Positions 36,094-43,645 of a stretch of 64,000 nucleotides of DNA are shown one piece after another. The stretch spans positions 2,728,001 through 2,792,000 of the forward strand of contig NZ_JACCBI010000001.1 in NCBI RefSeq assembly GCF_013407835.1, in the 5' to 3' direction. Under the pieces are notes generated by a model. The model was not told the origin of the DNA. It searched no databases and saw nothing but the letters and a program-made list of their open reading frames with translations. Every line of letters starts with the position of its first letter. The first letter of the stretch is position 1. The DNA comes from Agromyces atrinae. Lineage in GTDB: Bacteria; Actinomycetota; Actinomycetes; Actinomycetales; Microbacteriaceae. The position numbers and the translations under genes were made by a program.

Positions 36094-36145
36094 GGGAAGG
36101 GGAAGGGGAAGGGGAGGAGAAGGGGAAAGGGAAAGGGAAGGCGAG
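36094..36145 (+). repeat. Purine tract with regular GGG/GGGG runs
   Basis: Fifty bases are almost only G and A, with runs of three or four G separated mostly by AA. On the plus strand four or more runs can stack as a G-quadruplex. The minus strand, which is read through at the 3' end of the xth transcript, is a C/T tract of the kind favoured by Rho. Confidence 0.7.
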
Positions 36146-36173
36146 AGCTCGGGAAGAGGGGCCGCAACCCAAC

Positions 36174-37010
36174 TCAGAAAATCATCGGCCGATCATCGTC
36201 ATCCCCGTCGAGCTCGAGGTCGACGACGACGGGAACGTGGTCGCTCGGCGCATCGCCCTTCCGCTCCTCGCGGTGGATGGACGCCCCGGTGACGGCGTCG
36301 GCGAAGGCCGGGGAGCCGAGCACGAAGTCGATGCGCATGCCCTCGTTGCGGGGGAAGCGCAGCTGCTTGTAGTCCCAGAAGGTGTATCCCTCGGGAACCA
36401 GGGGGCGCACGACATCCGCGACGCCAGCCGCTTCGAGGGCGGCGAACGCCGCGCGCTCGGGCTCCGACACGTGGGTCGACTCGCCGAGCACGAAGCTCGG
36501 GTCGCCCATGTCGGCGTCGAGCGGCGCGACGTTGAAGTCGCCGACGAGCGCGAACGGCAGCTCGGGGTTCGCGGTGACCTCGGCGCGCGTGTAGTCGGTG
36601 AGCGCCCGGTACCAGTCGAGCTTGTACGCATAATGCGGGTCGCCGAGCGCACGGCCGTTCGGCACGTAGAGGCTCCAGACGCGCACGCCGCCTGCGGTCG
36701 CGCCGATCGCGCGCGCCTCGGTTGGCAGGTCGGGGCCCTCCTGGCCCTTGAGGAATCCGGGCTGGCCGGGGAAGTCGACCTGGATGTCGGAGAGCGGTTC
36801 ACGACTCGCGATGGCGACCCCGTTCCACTGGTTGAGGCCGTGGATCGCGAGCTCGTAACCGGCCTCCTCGAACGCCTCGAGGGGGAACTGCTCGGGCTTG
36901 CACTTGATCTCCTGCATGGCGAGCACGTCGATGTCCTCGCGGACGAGCCAGTCGACGACGCGACCGACTCGAGTGCGGATCGAGTTGACGTTCCAGGTGG
37001 CGATGCGCAT
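36174..37010 (-). CDS. xth: Exodeoxyribonuclease III
   Basis: 278 residues. AP endonuclease/3'-5' exonuclease of base-excision repair. The family motifs are complete: MRIATWNVNSIRTR, Glu in LAMQEIKCKPEQFP, catalytic Asp-Asn in VGDFNVAP, FWDYKQLRFPRNEGMRIDFVL and SDHVPVVVD. The start ATG at 37010 gives the canonical N-terminus; TAGGCT lies seven bases upstream (minus strand), consistent with a leaderless transcript. A much longer open frame upstream is not used. The C-terminus ends with an acidic DGDDDDRP stretch. Confidence 0.96.
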   Translation of the reverse strand: MRIATWNVNSIRTRVGRVVDWLVREDIDVLAMQEIKCKPEQFPLEAFEEAGYELAIHGLNQWNGVAIASREPLSDIQVDFPGQPGFLKGQEGPDLPTEARAIGATAGGVRVWSLYVPNGRALGDPHYAYKLDWYRALTDYTRAEVTANPELPFALVGDFNVAPLDADMGDPSFVLGESTHVSEPERAAFAALEAAGVADVVRPLVPEGYTFWDYKQLRFPRNEGMRIDFVLGSPAFADAVTGASIHREERKGDAPSDHVPVVVDLELDGDDDDRPMIF

Positions 37011-37017
37011 GGGCCCC

Positions 37018-37023
37018 AGCCTA
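37018..37023 (-). promoter_or_regulatory. -10 element (TAGGCT) of xth, leaderless type
   Basis: TAGGCT on the minus strand, seven bases (GGGGCCC), ATG at 37010. Confidence 0.5.
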
Positions 37024-37094
37024 GGACGACACCACCGACGACACCGCCGACGCCACCCCCATCTCGCGGGCTGCCGCCTGTCACACCGCGGAGC

Positions 37095-37100
37095 TACGCT
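37095..37100 (+). promoter_or_regulatory. -10 element (TACGCT) of the gene at 37107
   Basis: TACGCT, six bases (CGCGAC), ATG at 37107; no ribosome site. Same geometry as panD. Confidence 0.55.
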
Positions 37101-37106
37101 CGCGAC

Positions 37107-37313
37107 ATGGACGACGAACCAGCTGAGCCCACCCCGTCGAATCGTCGGGTGTGGTGGATGGTGGGTCTGCTCGCCGGGCTCACGATCGCGTCGCTCGCCG
37201 TCGTCTTCCTGCCGAGCCCCGCGGTGTTCATCGGGTCGATGACGTTCTTCGCGCTCATCGTCATCGGGCTCGTGATTCAGGTGATCCGGCGGCGCGCCCA
37301 CCCGCACGGCTGA
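37107..37313 (+). CDS. Small two-helix membrane protein
   Basis: 68 residues: acidic, Pro-rich N-terminus (MDDEPAEPTPSNRR), two hydrophobic helices (about 15-34 and 38-58) and a basic end (RRRAHPHG). The ATG is placed by the TACGCT-N6 promoter geometry; a longer in-frame reading over the G-rich tract is not credible. Function unknown. It precedes the F420-dependent LLM gene by 12 bases and may be cotranscribed with it. Confidence 0.7.
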   Translation: MDDEPAEPTPSNRRVWWMVGLLAGLTIASLAVVFLPSPAVFIGSMTFFALIVIGLVIQVIRRRAHPHG

Positions 37314-37325
37314 GAGAATCGACGG

Positions 37326-38318
37326 GTGACCACGCCCTTCATCGGCTACGCAGCCCGCCTCGAGCAGTTCGCCCCGGCCGAAGCGGTCGCGCTCGCGGTG
37401 CTCGCCGAGCAGCACGGATTCGACGGCACCGTCGCCAACGACCGCTTCCAGCCGCGCGTGCCCGCGCAAGGCGAGGCGTCGTTCGCGTGGAGCGTGCTCG
37501 GAGCCCTCGGCGCCCAGACGACGGGCGGCATCGGCGCGATCACGACGCCCGGCTACCGCATGCATCCCGCGGTCGTCGCTCAGGCCTCGGCGACGCTCGC
37601 CGCACTGTTCCCCGGTCGGCACTGGCTCGCGATCGGCTCCGGTGAGGCGATCAACGAGCACGTCGTCGGCCAGTACTGGCCCGAGGCGCCCGAGCGCATC
37701 GCGCGCATGTTCGAGGCGATCGACGTCATCAAGAAGCTCTTCGCGAGCGGCGTCGCGGGCCGCGACGTCAAGCACGCCGGCCCGTACTTCTCGCTCGAGT
37801 CGGCACGCCTGTGGACGATGCCGGCCACCCCGCCTCCGCTCTTCGTCGCGACGTCGGGGCCGGTCACGGCCAAGCGCGCGGGCAAGACGGTCGACGGCAT
37901 CGTCACGGTCGAGGCCCCCGACGAACGTCTCGACGCCCTCTTCCGCCGCTTCGACGAGGGATGCCGCGAAGCCGGGCGACCTCCCGGGACCAAGGTGTTG
38001 CAGGTCGCCGTGTCGTGGGCCGAGACCGACGAGCAGGCGGCACGCAACGCCCTCGCCGAGGGTGCCGATGCGGCCCTGCGATTCCCCACCGCCGACATCC
38101 GTTCGCCCTTCGACTTCGCGCAGATGGCGCGCATGGTCCGTGTCGACGACTTCGTCGGCAACGTCTTCATCTCGTCCGACCCCGATGCGCACCGGGCGCA
38201 TCTGCAGCGTTTCGCCGACCTCGGCGTCGATCGCATCCACGTGCACAACGTGGGTCGCAATCAGCGTGAGTTCATCGAGGTGTACGGGCGCGATGTGCTT
38301 CCGAAGGTGGTGCGATGA
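37326..38318 (+). CDS. F420-dependent LLM oxidoreductase, glucose-6-phosphate dehydrogenase-like family
   Basis: 330 residues. Luciferase-like monooxygenase fold related to Fgd: [36 protein letters not shown], the non-prolyl cis segment region [18 protein letters not shown] and [19 protein letters not shown] correspond to the F420-binding half of Fgd. The SDHFQPW motif of true Fgd is NDRFQPR here, so the His and Trp that act in glucose-6-phosphate oxidation are changed and the substrate must differ. GTG at 37326 has GAGAAT six bases upstream. The gene overlaps cofE by four bases (ATGA), a strong link to F420 metabolism. Confidence 0.88.
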   Translation: MTTPFIGYAARLEQFAPAEAVALAVLAEQHGFDGTVANDRFQPRVPAQGEASFAWSVLGALGAQTTGGIGAITTPGYRMHPAVVAQASATLAALFPGRHWLAIGSGEAINEHVVGQYWPEAPERIARMFEAIDVIKKLFASGVAGRDVKHAGPYFSLESARLWTMPATPPPLFVATSGPVTAKRAGKTVDGIVTVEAPDERLDALFRRFDEGCREAGRPPGTKVLQVAVSWAETDEQAARNALAEGADAALRFPTADIRSPFDFAQMARMVRVDDFVGNVFISSDPDAHRAHLQRFADLGVDRIHVHNVGRNQREFIEVYGRDVLPKVVR

Positions 38319-39106
38319 CTCTCTCGATCTGGGCTCTCGACGGAATCGGCGAGGTGCGCGCGGGCGATGATCTCGTCGCCCTCATCGGCGCGGCGGTCGC
38401 CGACTCGCTCGACGACGGCGACATCCTCGTCATCACGTCGAAGATCATCTCGAAGGCCGAGGGGCGCATCGTCGCCGCGGCCGATCGCGAGGACGCGATC
38501 ACGGCCGAGACCGTGCGGCTCGTCGCGCGCCGCGAGTACCCCGGCGGCGTGACGCGCATCGTCGAGAACCGCCTCGGCGTCGTGGGCGCCGCGGCGGGCG
38601 TCGATGCGTCGAACACCGACGAGGGCACCGTGCTGCTCCTCCCGCTCGACCCGGATGCCTCGGCGCGCGAGATCGCGACCGGCATCCGTTCTCTCACGGG
38701 CCGCGAGATCGGCGTGATCGTGAGCGACACCCTCGGCCGGCCCTGGCGCGAGGGGCAGACGGATGTCGCGATCGGCGCCGCGGGAGTGCATGTCTTCGAC
38801 GACCTGCGCGGCACGGTCGACGCGAGCGGCAAGCCCCTCGCCGTGACGCAGCCGTGCCTCGCCGACGAGCTCGCGGCCGCGACCGATCTCGTGAAGGGCA
38901 AGGCCTCGGGTCGTCCCGTCGCGGTCGTGCGCGGACTCGCGCGCATCGTCGGGGAGCTCGATCTACCGGGTGCGTCGAGCATCGTGCGGCCCGCCGAGCG
39001 CGACATGTTCCGCCTCGGGACCGACGAGGCCATCGCCGAGGGACGCGAGGCGGGCTATGCCGAGGGGTACGCCGACGGCTTCTCGGAGGGTCGCGCCGAG
39101 GCGTAG
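38315..39106 (+). CDS. cofE: Coenzyme F420-0:L-glutamate ligase
   Basis: 263 residues. CofE adds glutamates to F420-0 using GTP. Motifs: [59 protein letters not shown]. It is a standalone CofE domain, not the CofE-nitroreductase fusion FbiB of mycobacteria. The C-terminal 25 residues add an unusual Gly/Glu pattern ([18 protein letters not shown]) reminiscent of FliH-type GxxxG helices. The start overlaps the upstream LLM gene. The rest of the pathway (cofC, cofD) lies on the other side of the catabolic island; cofG/cofH are not in the window. Confidence 0.93.
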   Translation: MTLSIWALDGIGEVRAGDDLVALIGAAVADSLDDGDILVITSKIISKAEGRIVAAADREDAITAETVRLVARREYPGGVTRIVENRLGVVGAAAGVDASNTDEGTVLLLPLDPDASAREIATGIRSLTGREIGVIVSDTLGRPWREGQTDVAIGAAGVHVFDDLRGTVDASGKPLAVTQPCLADELAAATDLVKGKASGRPVAVVRGLARIVGELDLPGASSIVRPAERDMFRLGTDEAIAEGREAGYAEGYADGFSEGRAEA

Positions 39107-39173
39107 AACCGCCGGCGGGGATGACGGCCGGGACGACCGGCAAAAAAGAAACCTGCGCGAAACGCAACGCTGG

Positions 39174-39200
39174 TATGTTCAGTGAACCAATTGTTCATTG
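39174..39200 (+). promoter_or_regulatory. Promoter -10 and IclR-type operator of the hydantoinase gene
   Basis: TATGTT (39174-39179) is directly followed by the 21-bp near-palindrome CAGTGAACCAATTGTTCATTG (split here as CAGTGAACCA-A-TTGTTCATTG, 39180-39200). It matches the reverse complement of the palindrome at 42665-42685 at 14 of 21 positions, including AGTGAACCA and TTCA. A further AGTGAACC follows at 39201-39208. Overlap with the transcription start suggests repression by the IclR protein encoded at 41706. Confidence 0.65.
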
Positions 39201-39216
39201 AGTGAACCGAGGCCCC

Positions 39217-40668
39217 ATGCGCAGCGCTTTCCTCCACGGCGACGTCGTCACCGCGAGCGCGCGCTTCCGCGCCGACATCCTCGTCGTCGACGGGGTCATC
39301 GCCGCGATCGGCGACTCGGCCGAGTGGGACCTCGCCGACACCGAGATCATCGACGCGACGGGGTGCCTGCTGCTGCCCGGCGGCATCGACACCCACACCC
39401 ACCTCGAGCACCGCGTCGCGAGCGGTCACACCCGCACGGCCGACGACTTCGAGTCGGGCACGATCGCGGCGGCGTGCGGCGGAACGACGAGCATCATCGA
39501 CTTCGTGCGCGCCCCCGCCGGTGTCGGCATCTACGACGCGTTCATCGAGCGACGGGCCCGCGCCGACGAGGCGAGCGCCGTCGACTTCTCGTTCCACCCG
39601 ATCGTGCCGCCGACCGCGGCCGACGACGACTCGTTCGACCAGCTCGTGCGACTCGCCCGCGAGGAGGGCGTCGCGAGCTGGAAGTTCTTCATGGCCTACC
39701 CCGGCTCGATGGTCACCGACGACGTGCTGCTCCGCGGCTTCGCGCTCGGTCGTGAAGAGGGCGTGCTGCCGATCGTGCACGCCGAGAACGGCCACCTCGT
39801 CGCCGACGCCATCCAGCAGCTCGTCTCCACCGACGACGTCGCCGAGCACCGTCACCTCGCCGCCCACCCGGCGATCGCCGAGGAGGAGGCGGTCAACCGC
39901 GCCGTGCTCCTCGCCGAGCGCGTCGGCAGCGACGTCTTCATCGTGCACGTGTCGGCCGGAGCCGCGGCTCGCGAGGTCGCCCGGCACCGCGCCCGCGGCG
40001 CCCGCGTGTTCGCCGAGACCTGCCCGCAGTACCTCACGGTTGCCTACGAGGACTACCGCGACCTCGGCTTCCCCGCCGTCGGCTACATCTGCTCGCCGCC
40101 GATCCGCGAGCGCTCGAACCAGGCCGACCTGTGGGACGCGATCGAGCGCGGCGTCATCGACACGATCGGCACCGACCACGCGGCCTTCACGCTCGAGCAT
40201 CAGGACGACCTCCCGCCGCAGAAGGCCTCCGGCCGCGGAAACTTCACGGCGGCGCCGAACGGCGTGCCGGGTATCGAGGAGCGCCTCATGGTCATGTGGG
40301 AGGCCGGCGTGGCATCCGGTCGCCTCTCGCCCGAACGCTTCGTCGAGCTCACCGCGACGGCCCCCGCGCGCCTCTTCGGCCTCGAGGGCCGGAAGGGCGC
40401 GCTCGTGCCCGGCGCCGACGCCGACATCCTCGTCTGGGACCCGGCCGACGCGCGCACCCTCGGTGTCGCGACGGCGCACAGCCGCTCGGACTACAGCGTC
40501 TACGAGGGGATGACCGTGTCGGGCTCACCCCGGCTCGTCTTCTCACGCGGCGAACTGATCGCCGAGAACGGCGAACCCGTCGACGGCATCGCCGGTCGCG
40601 GAACCTACCTCCGGCGGAAGCGCGAGGCCCTGCCCGCGCTCCCCATCACCGAACGAAAGGGCAACTGA
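39217..40668 (+). CDS. Dihydropyrimidinase / D-hydantoinase
   Basis: 483 residues. Cyclic amidohydrolase that opens dihydrouracil, dihydrothymine or 5-substituted hydantoins to N-carbamoyl amino acids. All binuclear-metal ligands are in place: His60 and His62 (DTHTHLEH), carboxylated Lys156 (SWKFFMAYPGS), His188 (VHAEN), His244 (VHVSAG) and Asp320 (GTDHAAF). The conserved YICSPPIRE and FTAAPNGVPGIEER (substrate loop with Asn) follow. ATG at 39217 is chosen for GAGG just upstream; GTG at 39202 lies inside the operator. First gene of the island, 110 bases after cofE. Confidence 0.93.
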   Translation: MRSAFLHGDVVTASARFRADILVVDGVIAAIGDSAEWDLADTEIIDATGCLLLPGGIDTHTHLEHRVASGHTRTADDFESGTIAAACGGTTSIIDFVRAPAGVGIYDAFIERRARADEASAVDFSFHPIVPPTAADDDSFDQLVRLAREEGVASWKFFMAYPGSMVTDDVLLRGFALGREEGVLPIVHAENGHLVADAIQQLVSTDDVAEHRHLAAHPAIAEEEAVNRAVLLAERVGSDVFIVHVSAGAAAREVARHRARGARVFAETCPQYLTVAYEDYRDLGFPAVGYICSPPIRERSNQADLWDAIERGVIDTIGTDHAAFTLEHQDDLPPQKASGRGNFTAAPNGVPGIEERLMVMWEAGVASGRLSPERFVELTATAPARLFGLEGRKGALVPGADADILVWDPADARTLGVATAHSRSDYSVYEGMTVSGSPRLVFSRGELIAENGEPVDGIAGRGTYLRRKREALPALPITERKGN

Positions 40669-40670
40669 CC

Positions 40671-41678
40671 GTGCGTATTCCCCTCGGCATCCACCTCGGC
40701 GAACGCTTCACCCTCGAGGAGACGTGGGCGGCGGCCGAGATCGCCGAGAACCACGGATTCGATTCGCTGTGGGTCGCCGAAGGCCGGCTCACGCGCGACG
40801 CGGTCAGCATCATGGCCCTCCTCGCCGAGCGCACGAACACCGTGCGCATCGGCTCGGGCGTCGTCAACAACAAGTCGAGGAATGCGGCGCTCATGGCCGT
40901 GACGTTCAAGACGCTCGACGAGATCGCGCCCGGCCGCATCGTGCTCGGCATCGGCGCGTGGTGGGAGCCGCTCGCGAGCCGCGTCGGAACGCCGCTCTCG
41001 AAGCCCGTCGTCGCGATGCGCGAGTACGTCGGCGTGCTGCAGGCGTTCTTCCGCAATGAAGAGGTCACGGTCGACGGCGAGTTCGTTCACATGGACGGCG
41101 TGCGGTTCGACCGCATGTACGCCGAGAATGTCGAGGTCGACATCCCCATCTATGCCGGCGCCGTGGGCCCCCGCATGCTCCAGCTCGCGGGCGAGACGAT
41201 GGACGGCGTCTACCTCGACTTCCTGCTGCCCGTCGACTACCTCACGTCGGCGCGCGCGTCGATCGACAAGGGCCTCGCCGCCCGCGCCGACGGCCGCACC
41301 TCGATCGACATCACCCAGGCGATCGCCGTCGCGGTCGACGACGACGACCCGCGCAGCGCGATCGACGCGTGCAAGGCGTTCCTCACGCTCTACCTCATGC
41401 AACAGCCGCACATCGCCGAGCACTGCGGCGTCGAGCCCGAGCTCGTCGACCGCATCAAGCAGGTCGCGGGCTGGCCCGCGACACCCGACGACATCAAGCG
41501 CGCGATGGTGCTGCTTCCCGACGAGGCTGTACTGCGGGTCGCGGCGGCGGGCACGACGGCGGATGTCGTCGAGAAGCTCGAGGAGTACCACGAGGCGGGG
41601 GTGCGCGTCCCCGTGCTCAACCCGCTCGGCGGTCGGAAGCTCGAGACCATCGAATCGCTCGCCCGAGCGTTCCACTAA
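40671..41678 (+). CDS. Mer-like LLM-class flavin/F420-dependent oxidoreductase
   Basis: 335 residues from GTG with GAAAGGG upstream, two bases after the hydantoinase stop. The fold is that of the luciferase-like family, and the pattern (IPLGIHLGERFTLEETW, ENHGFDSLWVAEG, VRIGSGVVNNKSRNAALMA, GRIVLGIGAWWEPLASRVG, then PIYAGAVGPRMLQLAGE) is closest to methylenetetrahydromethanopterin-reductase-like (Mer) proteins, many of which use F420. It has no RutA-type features that I can recognise with confidence. Position between dihydropyrimidinase and the importer suggests that it acts on the imported ring, as an F420H2-dependent reductase or as a flavin monooxygenase. The reaction is inference. Confidence 0.85.
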   Translation: MRIPLGIHLGERFTLEETWAAAEIAENHGFDSLWVAEGRLTRDAVSIMALLAERTNTVRIGSGVVNNKSRNAALMAVTFKTLDEIAPGRIVLGIGAWWEPLASRVGTPLSKPVVAMREYVGVLQAFFRNEEVTVDGEFVHMDGVRFDRMYAENVEVDIPIYAGAVGPRMLQLAGETMDGVYLDFLLPVDYLTSARASIDKGLAARADGRTSIDITQAIAVAVDDDDPRSAIDACKAFLTLYLMQQPHIAEHCGVEPELVDRIKQVAGWPATPDDIKRAMVLLPDEAVLRVAAAGTTADVVEKLEEYHEAGVRVPVLNPLGGRKLETIESLARAFH

Positions 41679-41705
41679 CATCGACACGAAATCGGAGGGG
41701 TAGAC

Positions 41706-42518
41706 ATGGCGGGGGATCTCGGCCTGGTTCAGAAGACCGTCGCCATCGTGCGCGCGGTCGCGGCGCACCCCGACGGCATCGGGCTCTCCGATCTCGCTCG
41801 CGAGGTCGACATCTCGAAGGCGACGTGCCACCGCGTGCTCGGTTCGCTCGAACGAGAGGGATGGCTCGCGCTCGACCCACTCGGCAAGCGCTACCGACTC
41901 TCGCTCGACCTCGTCTTCATGGCGGAGTCGCTCATCTCCGAGGGATCGGTCGCCCGCTTCACCTTCCGCGTGCTGCGTGATCTCACGCAGAGCACGCGAG
42001 AGACGGCCGGCATCGACCGGCTCGCCGAGTCGGAGGTGATGGTGCTCGCCGAGGTCCAGGGCCCGCACCTCATCGGTCATGCGCCGCGGCCCGTGCCTCG
42101 GCGTCTGTCGGCGTGGCGAACGTCGACCGGTCGTGCGCTGCTCGCCTTCGGTGACCCCGAAGTCGTGCGCGCCGATTTCGAACGCGATGCCGGGCGACCC
42201 CCGGTGTCGGCCTTCGCGAGCTTCGAGGCGTTCGCCGACTCGCTCGCCGAGGTGCGTGAGCGCGGTTATGCCGTGACGCGCTCCGAGCTCGAAGACGGGC
42301 TCACCGCTGTCGCCGCCCCCGTGCGGGTCGGCGACGGAACGCCGTACGCCCTCTGGGTGAGCGGCCCCGGCTATCGCATGAACGACGAACAGGTTCTCGA
42401 GACGGCCTCGGAGCTCCGCGACGCTGCGGCGCGACTGGGCAGAGTGCTCGAGCAGGGCGGCTCCCGAGACGGAGTCGCCGATGTCGACGCGATCGGTGCA
42501 GGCATCCTCAGTCACTGA
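41706..42518 (+). CDS. IclR family regulator of the catabolic island
   Basis: 270 residues; ATG at 41706 with GGAGGGG upstream, 27 bases after the LLM gene. Winged helix at about 5-60 (LSDLAREVDISKATCHRVLGSL), effector domain at about 75-255 (TREtAGIDRL region, LIGHAPRPVPRRLSAWRTSTGRALLAF, GYAVTRSELEDGLTAVAAPV). It sits between two transcription units whose promoters share one palindrome, so it most probably controls both. A GC stem with five T follows the gene. The ligand is likely the pathway substrate or an intermediate. Confidence 0.92.
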   Translation: MAGDLGLVQKTVAIVRAVAAHPDGIGLSDLAREVDISKATCHRVLGSLEREGWLALDPLGKRYRLSLDLVFMAESLISEGSVARFTFRVLRDLTQSTRETAGIDRLAESEVMVLAEVQGPHLIGHAPRPVPRRLSAWRTSTGRALLAFGDPEVVRADFERDAGRPPVSAFASFEAFADSLAEVRERGYAVTRSELEDGLTAVAAPVRVGDGTPYALWVSGPGYRMNDEQVLETASELRDAAARLGRVLEQGGSRDGVADVDAIGAGILSH

Positions 42519-42546
42519 CGACTGAGCGCGTGAACTGAAGCGTCAC

Positions 42547-42569
42547 GGGTCGCTTCGTCGACCCTTTTT
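42547..42569 (+). terminator. Intrinsic terminator after the IclR gene
   Basis: GGGTCG (42547-42552), loop CTTCGT, CGACCC (42559-42564) and TTTTT (42565-42569). It ends the hydantoinase-LLM-iclR transcript before the importer promoter. Confidence 0.8.
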
Positions 42570-42649
42570 CACCGACCGTGGTGCGGGCCGTTCGTCCCGA
42601 AACACGGTTTTAACAATTCCGGCACTCCCGCGAAATGCCCTTCGCGGAG

Positions 42650-42685
42650 TATGTTCATATCGATGAGTGAAACACTGGTTCACTC
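42650..42685 (+). promoter_or_regulatory. Promoter -10 and IclR-type operator of the importer operon
   Basis: TATGTT (42650-42655) in the 9-mer GTATGTTCA, which is identical before the hydantoinase gene, is followed by the palindrome GAGTGAA-ACACTGG-TTCACTC (42665-42685) with perfect 7-base arms. The site overlaps or lies just after the expected transcription start, as expected for a repressor. The ribosome site GGAGGG (42694-42699) and GTG at 42707 follow. Confidence 0.7.
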
Positions 42686-42706
42686 AACAAACCAGGAGGG
42701 CAACAC

Positions 42707-43645
42707 GTGGCTCTTTCAGGAACCGTCAGCAGGAGCGTCTCACCGCCGAGCGCCATGCCACGGTCATCGACCCGCCGACGCGCCAGTCGCTCGACCGTCT
42801 CGTTCGTGCGCGTGGCGGGGATCACCGCCGCCGTGCTCGTCGTCTTCATCGCACTGTGGGAGGGCTACAAGGCCCTCGGTCAGGCGACGGGCGATGTCTG
42901 GCCCTTCACCGACATCCCCCTGCCGGTCTCGACGTCCGACTCGGCCATGCCGCACGTCTGGACGATCGTCTCGGCGCTCTTCCAACCCGCGAGCGCCGCG
43001 AGCAGCCAGACGCTCCTCTCCTATTACCTCGAGCAGACGAGCGTGACGCTCCGCGAGGCCGCCTACGGCCTCATCGCCGGCTCGATCATCGGCGTCGTGC
43101 TCGCCGTCGTGCTGCGGGAGCTGCGCTTCGTCATGCGGGGTGTGCTGCCGTGGCTCGTCATCTCGCAGACGATCCCGCTCGTCGCCCTCGCGCCGATCAT
43201 CGTCGTGTGGGTCGGCGGCGCCGGCTTCCCGAGCTGGGTGGCCGTCTCGGTCATCGCCGCCTACCTGTCGTTCTTCCCCGTCACGGTCAACGTGCTCACG
43301 GGCCTCAACTCGGCCGACCCGATCCACATCGAGTTCATGCAGTCGATCAACGCCTCGCGCTGGAGCACGCTCGTGCGGGTCCGCATGCCCGCCGCGCTGC
43401 CGAGCCTCTTCACGGGCCTGCGCCTTGCAGCCACGGCATCCGTCATCGGCGCCATCGTCGGTGAACTCTCGGCGGGAACGGGTCTCGGCATCGGCCGCGC
43501 GATCCTCACCGCCGCCTACTACTTCTCCATCCAGCCCGAGAACCTGTTCGCCGCGGTTCTCGTCGCCTCGCTCGCGGGCGTGCTGTTCGTCCAGGCGATC
43601 ACCGCGCTCGAATGGGTCGCTCTCAGGAAGAGGAACAACCGATGA
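42707..43645 (+). CDS. ABC importer permease 1 (TauC-like)
   Basis: 312 residues; GTG with GGAGGG upstream. Basic, Ser-rich N-terminus, first helix at about 35-55, then five more hydrophobic segments. The EAA-loop MQSINASRWSTLVRVRMPAALPSLFTGLRLAATASVIGA (two halves around VRM-PAAL) is that of NMT1/sulfonate/taurine-type importers. It forms one transporter with the ATPase at 43642, the second permease at 44451 and the binding protein at 45320. Two different permeases imply a heterodimeric channel. Confidence 0.9.
   Translation: MALSGTVSRSVSPPSAMPRSSTRRRASRSTVSFVRVAGITAAVLVVFIALWEGYKALGQATGDVWPFTDIPLPVSTSDSAMPHVWTIVSALFQPASAASSQTLLSYYLEQTSVTLREAAYGLIAGSIIGVVLAVVLRELRFVMRGVLPWLVISQTIPLVALAPIIVVWVGGAGFPSWVAVSVIAAYLSFFPVTVNVLTGLNSADPIHIEFMQSINASRWSTLVRVRMPAALPSLFTGLRLAATASVIGAIVGELSAGTGLGIGRAILTAAYYFSIQPENLFAAVLVASLAGVLFVQAITALEWVALRKRNNR

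Noticed and set aside
36018..37106. Upstream extension of the small membrane protein at 37107
   Set aside because: The extension reads through the G-rich tract and the xth gene on the other strand and has no domain; the promoter geometry supports ATG at 37107.
39114..39156. Terminator after cofE (GCCGG-GACGA-CCGGC followed by AAAAAA)
   Set aside because: The stem is followed by A residues on the coding strand, so it would only work for the minus strand, which has no gene here.
40671..41678. RutA pyrimidine monooxygenase
   Set aside because: LLM fold and pyrimidine context fit, but no other rut gene is present and the neighbour is a dihydropyrimidinase, which belongs to the reductive route; kept as an alternative only.
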